From assembly GCA_002914845.1 (NCBI GenBank), contig JXTC01000154.1, positions 127,804 to 191,803 of the forward strand: DNA of 64,000 nt, in the 5' to 3' direction. The notes under the pieces are model-generated. The model was not told the origin of the DNA. It saw only the letters and a list, made by a program, of their open reading frames with translations, and ran no database searches. A program made the translations under genes and the position numbers. Positions 23,701 through 36,700 of the stretch are shown piece by piece. The stretch is from Trema orientale. Lineage: Eukaryota; Streptophyta; Magnoliopsida; Rosales; Cannabaceae. Numbering within the stretch: position 1 is the first letter of the stretch; each line of letters starts with the position of its first letter.

Positions 23701-24954
23701 CCAATAATTGAATAATCAAATTAACTCACTCAAAAATGACTTCCAACCTTTGGAATTGAGAAGTGAATGTCAAGTTTCCTACGCCGCAGTGGCTTGTTTT
23801 GTAGGGCACGCATAGCCGTTCGCGCATCACGAATATCATAATAAGATATCATCACAAACCCCCTATGTTTGCATGCAGTGTACAGAGTTCTAATATCTCC
23901 ATATTGCTACAAAATGATAAACAAACAAAGATGATAAGACGACAGAAACATAAGCACTCATCGAGTCACCAGGAAAAATTAAATAAATCACAATGCACAA
24001 ATTTTGCAATGAATTTATAATTGTCAAGATTTGTTGTTCCTCCCGATATCGACAAATGAACATAATATATAATACATGGCAAATAACAGCGTAAAAGCAG
24101 GAAGTCCTTGTCCTTTGAACTACCTCAAAGAGGGCTCTAAGTTCTGAATCCTCAACATTACTATTGATATTTCGAACAAATAATGTTCTGGAAGGATGCT
24201 CTCCATATGGATGTTCTCCAGCAACATTTCCCACACCATTTGGAAGAGCATAATGAGGCAGCCCATTCCCAACTGGGCCATCAGACAAATTAACCTTTGA
24301 CATATTAATTCTCAGGCTATCTTGTGGATCAGTTTCTAATTCCATGCCCCCTCCGCTGCCAAAAAGATCATACTCTTCCACTTCCAAGTCCTCCAAGGAG
24401 CCAGGCAACCCACTTAGGTCAAAATCATCTGCTATGCCAGCTAAGAGCTCCTCCTCATCATCAGGAAGCAAACTTCCAATTGCATGACTTTTACCATCTT
24501 CTAGTAAAGCATCGCCCTCAACATTTTGGTGGAGTTTCTCTATGTCAGATGAGACATCATCAACAGAAAGAAACCTACCTTCTGTACCATTCAAGTTCAC
24601 TGCATATTGTGCACAAACAGGTAAGAGAACCTAGATAACAATTCAAAAGTTCAAAAAGGAAATAATAATAATTCATGCATACACTTAGCATGCGGAAGAA
24701 CAGGTAATGAACTTGAAAATAAGGTAGCATCACTTGAGGCACGGTAAGCATTAGATCCAGATAAAATTCCCCATGCTCCATGGCCCACTTTATTAGGAGT
24801 TTTTACTGGTGAAATCTCAGGTGGGCCTACCAGACACAGTAACAATAATGAGGACTTGTCAACAACAAAATAACTTCTTCTAGTCTACCAAATGTATTAT
24901 TTGCTAAAAGATGAAAAATGAACCTGAAGAAGAATGGTGAGTAAACTGCTTCAT
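20736..24954 (-). CDS. MEI2-like RNA-binding protein with three RRMs
   Basis: Twelve coding exons in transcript order: 24954-24924, 24826-24683, 24599-24124, 23906-23748, 23659-23543, 23447-23296, 23136-23045, 22926-21969, 21862-21778, 21642-21574, 21346-21167, 20897-20736 (2625 nt, 874 aa; phases agree). It starts MKQFTHHSSSG, typical of plant MEI2-like proteins. RRM1 (about 197-270, SRTLFVRNINSNVEDSELR), RRM2 (about 281-356, GTLVVFNLDPSVSNEDLRQI) and the family-defining C-terminal RRM3 (about 699-800, TTLMIKNIPNKYTSKMLL, FNGKKWEKFNSEKVASLAYA) are present. A low-complexity Ser/Pro/Gly linker with a HHHHH run separates RRM2 and RRM3. The family acts in meiosis and vegetative growth by binding RNA. 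The subgroup (AML2/4/5) is not settled. The last exon is the least certain because its C-terminus is poorly conserved. Confidence 0.9.
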
Positions 24955-26510
24955 TTACGTCAATTTTCTGATTTGAAGATGATAATCAAGGAATACAAGA
25001 GGTAATCTTTCCTGTCGTAACAGAAGTACAAGTACATTTGAGAACTAAAACAATTGGTTCTATAACAGGAAACAGCTAACATGAATACTTGGAAGATCAG
25101 GAAATTTTTTGGTCAAAAAAATATTGCATACGCAGTTGGACAAAAATGAAAAGCAGTAAATGCATACACAAAGCAGCCAAGCAACAGATTTCAAATATTC
25201 TTGTCAAATTAAATGAGGTTTTTGAGCATTTAGAGGAACATACTGGCAACATTCTGAATAAAAAAACTCAATCCCCATTCATACTAAACGGCCAACTCAT
25301 CACTAAAAACAACCTCTTTTGCAGTTCAGACAAAAAAAAAAAAAATGCAATATTTCCTTGTCGTAAAAGAAAGACATTCATTTTTTAACTAAATCCACCA
25401 TAAATAAAGTCAAGCAATCATCTTGAACTTATATCCAGCAAAAAAAGAGAGAGTCAGTTAATGTCCTGTCCTGCTTTTCTTGCACACATGTATTTATTCG
25501 ATGCACCTAATCCCCACAGTATTAGTTCAAGTTCAAGCATACTAATCCAAACTTTTTAAGGATTCCAACTCCATAGAAAATATAAGTCGTGAAAATTTCC
25601 AAGTGGGCAGTGGCAGTTCTTTACCAAAAATACAAATAAATAAATATATAAAAAAGTGGGGAAATCTAGTCATCTTCAATCATAGATACAAACTATACAA
25701 TAATAGCTTAAAACCCACAGCACCTAAAAACTCAAATATATTTAATACAACAAAAGCACATACTTGAACTAAATCCAGTAGACTCGAACAAATCCACCCC
25801 AAATAAAACCAAAAAAAAGAGTCAAAATAGTTCTCAGGGTCACAACTGCTTAACAGGGCAAGCATTGAAATTTCAAAAGCAAGACAAAAAAGAAAATGAA
25901 AAATGGCTGAAAAACTCAAGTTTTCACAATCCAAATCACTAATTCATACAAACTTTCTGCTCCAGTTTATGATCAAAGTAATTATCAGAAAACAAGAGAA
26001 TATTTATAAATTAACAACTGCCAAAAAAAACAAAAAAACAAAAAACAAAAAATCAGCACCATAACCCCAAGTACTGAAATTGCTTAGTTCAAAAAATTAT
26101 AGAGTGGACTTTCTCACAAACCTAATAACCAGTCCGATCAAACTCCAAAATACAATTCATCACTGCAATATAAAACATTACCTGAAAAAAAAAAAAAAAA
26201 AAAACGGAACCAGTGGAACCCTAGAGCTTGAGAAAGATAGAGAGAGAAAGACTGTTGGACAAGAACCGTTCCACCATTAACAGACAGAGACGTAAAGAGA
26301 CGGAATTGCAGCCAAGAGAGAGAAAAAGAGACTGGTTTTTTTTTTTTTTTTTTTGGGAGGGTTTTTGGGGGGTGGTAGTGCCACTTTCTCTCTCTAAAAC
26401 CAGAGAGAAAATGGAATTTGAGGAGAGAGAAAGTGAATAGAAAAGGTGATGATGATTGGACGAAAGAAACTCAAAAGGAGCAGAGAATGATTGAGAGAGA
26501 GAGAACCGAA
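24955..26510 (-). promoter_or_regulatory. MEI2-like 5'UTR, leader intron and core promoter
   Basis: On the minus strand a TATATATAAG box (near 26531-26540) precedes a CT-rich leader. A leader exon ends at 26182 (CAG|GTAATG). A leader intron of about 1.2 kb then runs to an acceptor at 24969-24968 (AATCAG), leaving 13 untranslated bases before ATG at 24954. The leader contains long T and A runs. The 84-codon hydrophobic ORF at 25680-25934 lies inside this intron and is not believed. Confidence 0.6.
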
Positions 26511-26540
26511 ACAGAGTTGGGCTAACTCTCTTATATATAT

Positions 26541-28077
26541 GATTTTTGATGATGGTTAAGGTGAATGGGATTTAATTGTATTTAATTTTATTTTGGTGTC
26601 CATTATTATAATTTTTTGTTTTTATTTTTATGTTGATTAAGGAAAAATAATTATCCATTTTAAGTTTCCCAAAAAAAAATGTGGAAAATGAAATATAATA
26701 TCGGGAATGTAGAGGGAATTATAACATATGCTATCATGATGTGTAATGGGTCACATTTTTTTTTTCTTTTTTTGAACTATAGATATAGATATAGATAATG
26801 TTTTACCATATAAGTTTTGGGATTCTTGTGATATTATCCGTAGGGGGAAAAAAAGGGTTTCCGGAGTGTTGTTATGTCTTTCTTTTTATTCGAAAAGATT
26901 TCACAATATGGAGTTATCTATATTTAATTGGTAAATGCCATTATTCTTTTTTTTGATAAGATACTTAATTTTGTCTCCATAGGATATAATTTAGTCCTCA
27001 TGCACACTTATGAGTCTAAGACTAATTCAGCTAGCCCTAAATGGTGTGGTAAATGTCATTATATATCTAATATATTTTTTCAATTAAATGTTGGTCATGT
27101 CAAGTTAACTTTTTTTTTTAGGGAAATCAATTGATCTTAATTTAAAAGTGGGGGTAAAAGTTAGAAAGTTTTTTTTTTTCTTTCGGAAAAAAAGCATATT
27201 ATTTTTTTAATTATGCGTTGAATTGGAATATTTAGCGAATAAGTAAGAATAGGATATGTATATTGGATAATCATGAGCCACGTCAGATTAGAGGACACAC
27301 TTATGTTTGCATGCCACGTAGGAATAAGATTAAGACTAAAGGAATTTCTTAATTTATACAATAATCAAATAAGTACTTGAAATAGTCCTTAGAAACCACA
27401 CAAAGAAGCTATTTTAATTAAACTGCACCTTTTTGGTTGTTTCTTTTTTTTTTCTCTCTCTTCTTTTTCCTTTCGCAATTTTCTTTTCTTCATTTTTCTT
27501 AGGGGTGGTATGAATTCTTTCTCACTTTTCTTAGATACTATCTATCAGCACAAGAAAACAAAAATGTATATTTCAAGCAAAAAAAAAAAAACAAAAGTGT
27601 GTATGGATAATTTTTTTGTTGAGGGGAAGGGTTTATTTATTATCACTTCACAAAAAATAGTGCCACCAATATTTTTTCATCACTCTTTATAATAATTAAG
27701 TTTTAGAAAGAGTAGAACGGTTGAAGAAATACAAAATATCTAACAAATTCACAATAAATGCAGTGTCGGCATTCTGATACGTGGGGATACTAATTGGGTC
27801 CAACCTTAAAATTTGGTTTTGTTTAGTAATACTATAACAATCATTATGAGTGTGATTTAATTACAAATTTTATCTGAAAATAACAATTGTTATACACTTT
27901 CTAGTAAAATAATTAGGAAAAAAAATAATAAAAGTGAAGATTCTAACTCAATAAAGAACATTTGTCCAAAAAGAAAAGAAAAAAAAACTAATAAATAACA
28001 CTCACACGTGCTTAGGAAGTTACATATTTGTCCCTAAACTCTGTGACTAATACCATTTTTTCAAAAAAGAGGAAAAC
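26541..28077. other. AT-rich intergenic DNA
   Basis: Upstream region of the MEI2-like gene. It holds many homopolymer runs and short low-complexity ORFs. No element or gene was recognised. Confidence 0.5.
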
Positions 28078-28439
28078 GGGCCTCGTTTGGTTCGCCTATT
28101 TGAATGTGTGTATTTGAATAGAAATTGTGGAATGTGTTATAATTGGAATGTGAGACATTTGAATGGAAAAAATAGTGGAATGTATTGTAATTAGAATGGG
28201 AGCATTGGAATGGACCATTCAAAAACACCTCTCTCCCTCTATTCTCATTCAAGACACAAAAAAACCATTCCAGTGGTTAATTTTTCGGATGGACCATTTG
28301 AATGGAAAAACTGAATTGTTGAAACAAACACACATTCTAAAAGATCATTTGAATAGAAAAAACTAAACTGTTGAAATAAACACACATTCAAATGGATTTT
28401 CTATTCCAATGGAATGGAATGGTTGAAACAAACGGTGCC
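28078..28439. mobile_element. MITE with CGTTTGGTT-type inverted ends
   Basis: Left end GGGCCTCGTTTGGTTCG and right end GAAACAAACGGTGCC are imperfect inverted repeats. The interior is rich in GGAATGG/CCATTCC and TTGAATGG, and self-complementary. It resembles 1558-1931 in general design. No target duplication could be fixed. Confidence 0.5.
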
Positions 28440-30110
28440 AATAACTTTCGAAAAAAAAAAATATGATCTTTCAAAAAAAAAAATATGAGAGTTGTAAATT
28501 GTAATTAATAAATAGTATTTTCCCAAGGGAAAAAATAATAAATTTATAGTTATATTATTCCTTGAAAAAAATAGTTATATTATAATTAACAAGTAGTTTC
28601 CAATGGTTGTTTATTTATGTTTTTAAATATGGAGAAGAATCAGGGTTTTAATTCCTTAGTAGAATAATATTAAATAGTTCTTTTTTTTTTTTTTTTGGAA
28701 TGCAACATTAAATAGTTTTAGTAATATCCTTTTTCTCTCAATTGAGGGGAACTGATGACATGATGTAAATATAATGTCCTTGCCTCCATGGTTTCTCTTT
28801 TTGGACGAAATGATATAATAAAGGGTTCAAATTAATGCGCAATACATACTATATAAAGATATCTTTTCTTTTTTTTTTCGGGTATAAAGATACCTTTTCT
28901 TTTTTTTTTTTCCCAGGTATAAAGATACCGTTTCTTGGTGACATAGAAATATCAATATTAAATTGATAATCAAAACTCGATCAAATAAAATAAAAATGAT
29001 GATAAAAAAAATGGCTAGATGGACTAAAAGCATTTAACAGTACTTTACACGTGCAGCTTTCGTGTATTATTGGTACATATATCCTCATAAAAGTTTTTAA
29101 TATTTTAATATATAATCCCTAGTAAAGCCATATATGCAAATAATAACCCACATACATACGATACCCAACATTTGTTAAACTATTTTAATCATTGGATTAT
29201 TTCTTAATATAGAGTATGACATCATCTCTTATGCAATAAGCCACAAATAACTGAGTGTCTTCCTTCTCTGTTTGTGTACTCATATATATATATATATATT
29301 TACAACGTCTAGTGCCAGCGGGGTATGGAAAATAAATTAAAAAAACTTTACAAGTAGTGAATGTTTTGAAGTTTGTCATGTAATTTTTTTTTTGTCGTAT
29401 TTGTATATTATTTGATTTTAACATTAGTTTTTTTTTTTCACACTTCTAAACGGATAACAATATTGAGTGTTCCTTACCAGTTACCAGAGAAAGACCCTTT
29501 ATACGAATTGGTAAAATATTTGAATTTTGGTCATACATGTGGGGTATTAAGAAAAACTTAACCATTCTGCCTATACTTTGGGGACAACTTGTATTTAATC
29601 AGCTTATATAAAACACTAATTAGTTTTCAAATGGAATCTCTAGCTGTCGGTTTTGGACCTTAGAATTGTAGGTGGAGATTTATTATATATTACAATATAA
29701 ATATATGGCTTGTTCATGGTGTTAATAAGATGAAGCGTCTAATCACCTTGTTTTCCTTTTTTCTTTTTATGGTTATAATGAAAATGGCATTACAAAAACA
29801 TTATAATAATGACATGTTACCATATAGAGGTTAATTAATTCGTGAACTCAATACTTTAGTTGACAAAATTACCTCTCCACATAATATTCAAGGAGTACTT
29901 GAGAACAAGTCTTGTCTACACTATGAATTAGTGCTTAGTTGGTAAAATCGTTGTATAAATATAAAACCCATATATGTATACGTCAAGAAAAAATGGTATT
30001 ATAGTAGTAGAATAATGATAATTACAAATAATGTCTTTTACTTGTATACTAGGATTTATTAGGATCAAATGCATGGCAAACATCTTGGACTTGCACATAT
30101 ATATATATAT
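28440..30110. other. AT-rich intergenic DNA
   Basis: Poly-A/T runs and (TA)n tracts, including TCTTTTCTTTTTTTTTTC repeats near 28860-28925 separated by GGTATAAAGATACC. No gene is supported. Confidence 0.5.
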
Positions 30111-30347
30111 GGGCACCAATCCAGTAGGTATTTTTTTTTTTTAACTTATACATAGGTATCAATTGGGCCAATGAAAAAAATTTTTGCACATTTTTTTATA
30201 TTAAAAGGTAGGAGAGAGAAAAAGCATTAATGATGCACGTCTTTTTATGTATCTCATTTTGATCATTGTTAGATGATGATCCAACGGCTAGAAAAAAAAT
30301 ACCTACACATAGGTAAAAAAAAAAAAATACCTACCGGATTGGCAACC
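30111..30347 (+). mobile_element. MITE family B, copy 2 (9-bp TSD)
   Basis: Starts GGGCACCAATCCAGTAGGTA and ends TACCTACCGGATTGGCAACC. It is flanked by TATATATAT on both sides. The interior has the family markers CACATTTTTTTATATTAAAA, GGAGAGAGAAAAAGCATTAATGATGCAC and GATGATCCAACGGCTAG. Confidence 0.8.
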
Positions 30348-30375
30348 TATATATATATACATGTATATTTAAATA

Positions 30376-30621
30376 GGGTACTAATCCGGTAGGTTTTTTT
30401 TTTTTTTTACCTATGTATAGGTATTAATTGGACCAATGAAAAATTTTTTTGCACATTTTTTTATATTAAAAAATAGGAGAGAGAAAAAGCATTAATGATG
30501 CACATCTTTTCATGCATCTCATTTTAGCCGTTAGATCATTATTAGATGATGATCCAACGGTTAGAAAAAAAATACCTACACATAGGTAAAAAAAAAAAAA
30601 AAACCTACGGGATTGGCAACC
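30376..30621 (+). mobile_element. MITE family B, copy 3 (clear 9-bp TSD)
   Basis: Same family as 30111-30347, starting 28 bp further on in the same orientation. It is bounded by a perfect ATTTAAATA duplication (30367-30375 and 30622-30630), the best evidence that the family uses Mutator-type 9-bp duplications. Terminal repeats are GGGTACTAATCCGGTAGG and CCTACGGGATTGGCAACC. Confidence 0.88.
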
Positions 30622-30630
30622 ATTTAAATA

Positions 30631-33600
30631 ATATGATCAACATCCGAGTTTTGGGACCTGATCATGTCACGTGTACCAGTCATAATAAAACTACATATAC
30701 AAATTTATATTTAATAAAGAATTTCTCAAAGACACAACCTTATTTTGCTAAAAATAAATAGAGATGTAATGGATTCAAAAACCCACGTTTTAAATTTTCA
30801 AAGAAATCTTTCCTTTTAAGTCTAAACATCAATTGGAGAAAAGTTAGCTTTAATTTGTCTCACCTATGGATTTTCTTTGGAGCCAAGATGGAAAAGAGAA
30901 AGAAATTAAGTGAAGTGATCATCATATGTACACTTTCTTATAAGCCAATCAAAACCCTTTTTCTACACTTTCTTGAATAATGAGTACATCTTCATGCAGT
31001 TATAATTGTTCGGAAAATTATGCTATTTTGTCTTAATGACTTAATCCAATCTGATATATATATACTTTTGAATAATAAATCTCTTTTTTAATTGAAAGAA
31101 ACCACACATGAAACTTAATATTAGATTTACTATCTTTTCTCTGACTTCAATATTTTTTCTTTGGTAAACAAAATATTCAACATTATGTCTTGTTTGACTC
31201 TATATATATATATATACATACATACTTGTGTATATGTATTTATTAAGAAAGCGTAAAATATTGACAATCAAACAAGATGAACGTTGTTTATTAAGAAAAA
31301 TACAAATCTTCACTTTTGGATACAAAAATGCAACCAAGCAAGGTTTAAGAAATAGTATAATGTACTGTTTAATTTATTGTATTTGTGAAATAATTAGCAG
31401 CAAATATGCCTAAAATTAGTTAAACAATTAAACAAACTGGAAGCCTTCAAAATGCCATACATTTATATATCATTATAATACAATACAAACCACTGAAATT
31501 TGATATATTCCACCAAAACAAGTGAATGTTTTGTTTTATTTTAATCAATCCGAAATAATTAAAAATACGAGACATGATTTTTTTTTTTTTTTTTGGGAGT
31601 AAAAAGATGCTGTTATTAATTAGAATTGTCTAAGATAATAAAAGACATGTTACGAGATGAAACTTACTCTAACCAAATACATTCATCATCTATCCTAAGA
31701 ACATATTTAGCTAAAGCATATACACAAATACGTATATCATACATATATTATACTATAAGTAAAATTTCTATAAATAAAAATTTCTATAACATAGAATACT
31801 TAAAAACTCCACACACACAACAAACAATTAAAAAAAATGTATATGGTTAATCTATCTAAATGGAGGGGTAGAGGGAGACATCAACATCAAAATAAAGGTG
31901 AGAAGATGATGCATAGCAAAATTAAGAGTGCGTGTGGGGAACTCATGTAGCCGAATAGGCCACACATTCAAAGCATCGCCCGCTTATGTGTACTTTAGTT
32001 TGATATTTTGTTATTTGATATTTCCTTCCTCTTTCCTTTTTGTTTTTTCAACTTCCTTTACTCTCCTCCTAATGAGATAAACTATGGTCGTCGTGTCTGC
32101 CCTCAAGAGGATATTCTTTTAGATATTCCCTAAAATAACGTGTTAAGAATATTTATAAGAAATGTCCTTTTTTTAGAACAATTTAATAAATAGACATTTT
32201 TTTACACCTATTTAATAAACGGCGATTTTTAATTTTATTTTGATAAATAACCTTTTTTCAGTTTATATATATTTTTTAAGAAAGATAAATCAATTTATGC
32301 AAAATCAATCAATTTTATGCAAAATAAATCAAAATATTTTAATCTATTAAATATGAAAAAGGTCGTTTGAAAATATTTTAAAACTTTGGCTACTTTTTAA
32401 TAGTGTTTGAAATATTGTTATTTTGCAAACAGTGATCCGAAATTTGACCATTTGACTAAAAAGCCTATATGTTAATATATTTAGCTCCGATGGCCATTTT
32501 GACAACAAAAATATTATGTTGTTGATTATGGGTATGTTGGCATAACTATTACGGCGATTGTATAAAAGAAGAACAAGAAAAAAGAGGGGCTAAGTACCAC
32601 TTTTTTAAGAAACATGAAGCCAAGGTTAACATTTTTTTTAAAAAAAAAAACTACGTTAACTGTTATTTGTGGCAACTACATTTATTATTTGGAATTGATT
32701 TGGGTGGGATGACTGACTAACAAAATAATTTTGAAAAATAATTGTTAAAAATAATTAGTTGCTATATGATATTGGTTTAATTTTTCAAAGAGAAAAAAAA
32801 TCGATTCAATCCAATTTACAGAAAGCGTGGATTGGATAAGTTATAAAGGAAAAATACTACTTTAAAAATATTTAAAAACATATCACTTTTTTTGTAACTT
32901 GACTGTTGACTGGTTAACTCAAGTATTATTTAAAAATACTACTTTCGAAAAAAAGTGGCATTTTTCTAAATTTATCTAGAATTTTTCAAAAAACTCAGTC
33001 CACTCGGAATTTTTCAAATTTTGGTATTCGGCCTGAAATTTTGCAAGATTCTCTAAATTGTAGTGGTTAATTGGGCTAGGTCCAAATAGATGGGATTCAG
33101 AAAAAAAAAAAAAAAATCTTCAGGCCTTTTTTTTTTTTTGGTGTGTCAAAACAGAAGACAAATTCTCCAATTTTCACACGTTTGGGCTATTTTTTCAACA
33201 AAAAAAAAAAATCTTAATTTAGTAAGGAAATTAATTTAAAAACACAAAAGTTAAACAAAACCAAATCAAATTAAATCAGCCTAAACTAAAATGAAATTTC
33301 TATAGATTTCAAAATCTGAATTCCAATAGAAAATTCTTACTAATAGCCAAAAACACGATTTAAATTACAAGTGCTTCAATAGAGTCTCTTTCTTCCAAAA
33401 ATAACTCCATTTCGTCATGTAATTTTAGCATGTTTGATTCGGAATTTTCTATTTAGCAAGCTCTACGGCTTTAGTTACAAAATCCGGAGACAAAAAACTT
33501 ATGCCTTTTTTTTTTTTTGTTTTAAACAAATTTGAATGAATAATATCTAAATTCTATTATTATAATTATCTTGTATCATATGATATTTCTCTATTTATTT

Positions 33601-33724
33601 TATCCGATGAAATTAATTATATATTGCGGACTTCAAAAATAATTTTGTATTGATTATTATTAATATCTTCTTCTTCTCTCTGGTGACAGTAATTGCCCCA
33701 AAAAAAACAGAAAAGAAAATAAAA
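30631..33724. other. Intergenic DNA upstream of the RimM-like gene
   Basis: AT-rich with many short homopolymers. Small ORFs have no recognisable motifs. The promoter of the next gene must lie at its right end, but no unambiguous TATA box was found. Confidence 0.5.
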
Positions 33725-36700
33725 ATGCAGAGAGCTTCGGTTCTGTGTTCTTCAAACCCACTCCCCTCGCTACCTTCTGCCATACCCACTTCTCATAGAG
33801 TCGTAACTAATCCATTTCGAGCTCGACCTACGTTCGCAGCTTCCTCACCTCTTCGCTTGCCTCTAAGTCCTCTTCAAATTCACCGTTTTGCTCTCTCTCC
33901 TCTGCGACGTACTGGTAAGTTCAACTTTTTTTTGGGGTCATTTCTGTTTAAAGTTTGAAGCTTTTTTAGCAAATGGGTTTGGGTTGTTTCAGCGTTTTTG
34001 TTTAAGGAATATGTGTTTACTGTGAAGTTATCAACTATGGAAATGAAAATAGTTAGTGGGCTTGAGCTAAAACTCCAAATAGTGAAAACACTTTTCAAGT
34101 TCTCAGCCTTTTGTTTTTGGTTTCATATTAAGAACCTTGAAGCTTTGTTGCAAATGGGTTTTGCTTATCTCAGCATTTTGTGTAACGATCCGGGGTTTTG
34201 GTTCATTGATAAGTTTTCAACTGTGGAAATGAATAGGACTAGGATGTTTGAGTTGAAGTTCCTTTAAATTATCAACAGAAGCATAATTGAAATGTTAAAC
34301 ATTCTTATATCTACGTGTTTGCATATTTGAGAACTTATACCTTTTCCTTTTTTTTTTTCCGTTCTTTTTTGTTTACTTTTGACGACTTTGAAGCTTTGTT
34401 GCAAATGGTTTTTTGGTTTTTATCAGCGTTTTGTGTAACAGAAGTTCCGGTTTGTTGTAAAGTTATCAAATGTGGAGATGAATTGAATTAGAAGGCTTTA
34501 GTGGAAGCTCCATAAATTTTAGACACTTAACTATCGAAGATGTTTGAAGTTCTTGTATCCGTGTGTTTTTGTTTTTGCTGATAGGGGTTGGATTTTATCA
34601 ATGTGATGAGTTTGTGTAGTTGTAGTTCATCTACTTAGGAATTGTTGAAACCTATGGTATAGTATATGAATTTATTGACTATGGGATAGTTATCCCAGTT
34701 CCGTGTAATGTGCTTGTTGATAGGTTGGCCCCTTCAGCTGGATATACTATAAAACTTAAAATAACAAAGTCTGTTATTGGAGTTTGTTAGTCCTTATTGG
34801 CTTTGTGTTAGTGTTTGCTTACGACGATTCAGCTACCAAAAGGACTATCAAGAACTTTTTGGTTGATGTTAACATTCAGATGAAATGTTTTGGTACTATT
34901 CTTCAGTTCCATTGTTAAATGTTTACTAGGATACATAGTTGTGTTTATGTACTGTATATGTGTCTATCGGCATATGGAATGGATCATAGGCTTTTGTAGT
35001 TTTTTAGGGGTAGTGGCATGGTGCTGTTCAGGAAGCATAATATTTTGTCTCCTAGGTTTGTGGTTATCTGTTGTTTCTCTCTTTTATTCTCCTCTCCAAT
35101 CCGTTCCAAATTGTTAATGCAGTTGTATAATTGCTTTCCTATACTGAAAAATTACTCAAGACTTCAGTGTCAAGGCAAGAATTCATGTTAGAATTCGTCA
35201 CACCATTATACACAACTTGTGAGGTAATTGTGTAATGGGTTCACTTTATTGTATATTTGGCCATTTCAGCCACTCAAGAGCATGTAGAAACTGCTGATAC
35301 TGGGTTAGGATTTGTTGAAGTTGGATACATTAGCAATGTTCATGGGCTTGAAGGGGAGACTCGTGTGAAACCCGGTACTGACTTTCCTGAACTGCGTTTT
35401 TCCAAGGTAAATTGATAAATATAATTTGAAGTGTCTCCTTTGATTTGTTAAATTGTAGTTGAAAGATTTTCTTTCGGTTAATTGATGCTTTTCCTTTAGC
35501 CTGGGAGGAGATGGTTGAAACAACAAATTTCAGGCAGAGACATGATTCAAGAAGTTGAGCTGGAGGAGGGAAGAGGACACCCTGGTCAGAAAAGTTGGAT
35601 ACTTAAATTCAGGGGAATTGATTCGGTGGACCAGGTAACAGAGCAGTGTATTTTTGTGTACTTTCCTCATTTTTGCTTTGAAGTTGCTGGTTGTGTTGAA
35701 TATGCTGTCAAATATTGGATGACTATGTTTGGGAAGGTTTTGTTTCTGTTAGCCAATAGCCATCTATTTAGAAGGGGGAACGAAAATGTGTCTCAACCAT
35801 TTGCTGATATGAAATTAAGCAACTTAGCTACAACAATCAGTCACACGAGTTCATTCTTAGTTTACTTTAATGCATTCCTTCTGGAATATGTTCAAACGTC
35901 TTGGAACATAGTAGTAAATTAACTTTTTTCATTTTTATGATTTTAGAAAAAAGGTGAGAAAATTGATAGCTTTTTGGGTTTCAATAGCACACATGAGATC
36001 TTTTAAGAGTTAACTGCATCTGAATAAATGGATATCTTTTTTATTATCATTTATCTTTAATTTACATGTTCAAGGAAAATACAGTTCCTTTAGATTTTCA
36101 CCTAGCCTCTTTAGGTTCATGGTAATTTCTCTTTATCTTCATAAAGCTAACCTTACCTCTAATCCGTACGTTAGGAATGAGATAAAAAAGTTTTTTAGTT
36201 CAGTTTGGAGGCACTCAATGTATGTCCCTCTGATTTGAGTTTCAAAATATGTGCAGGCTAAGCAGCTTATTGGGTCAACTATACTTGTAAAGGAAGAAGA
36301 ACGACCAGAGTTGGAGGAAGGAGAATTCTATACTCGTGATCTTGTTGGCATGAGAGTTTTTCTTAAGGTTTGTCTTTGGGTACTTTTTTTCTAAGATTTT
36401 CTTGAGGAATTTAATCACTTAGGTAAGAGCATTTTTTGTGAGTGGTGTGTGTGCTCTGTCTTGATATTTTGTTTCCGGGGTCTGCTTTAAAAAAGTTCAA
36501 TATTTTAGTGTATACTGAAAATGTTCCCAATGACTTGGCCTTTAGGACTGGAATATGTTAGTATTGAATTATTAATATTATGTCTTGTTTGATAATATTT
36601 GTTGCCTGTTGTCTGTTAATTGTGTGGAGACCGTTGCCACTTGCCATGTTAGTTCTATTGTCAAGCTGGGGTTTTAAGAATTTGACTTTCTTTTCTCAGG

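Noticed and set aside
25680..25934. 84-codon hydrophobic ORF on the minus strand
   Set aside because: It sits within the inferred leader intron of the MEI2-like gene and has no recognisable motif.
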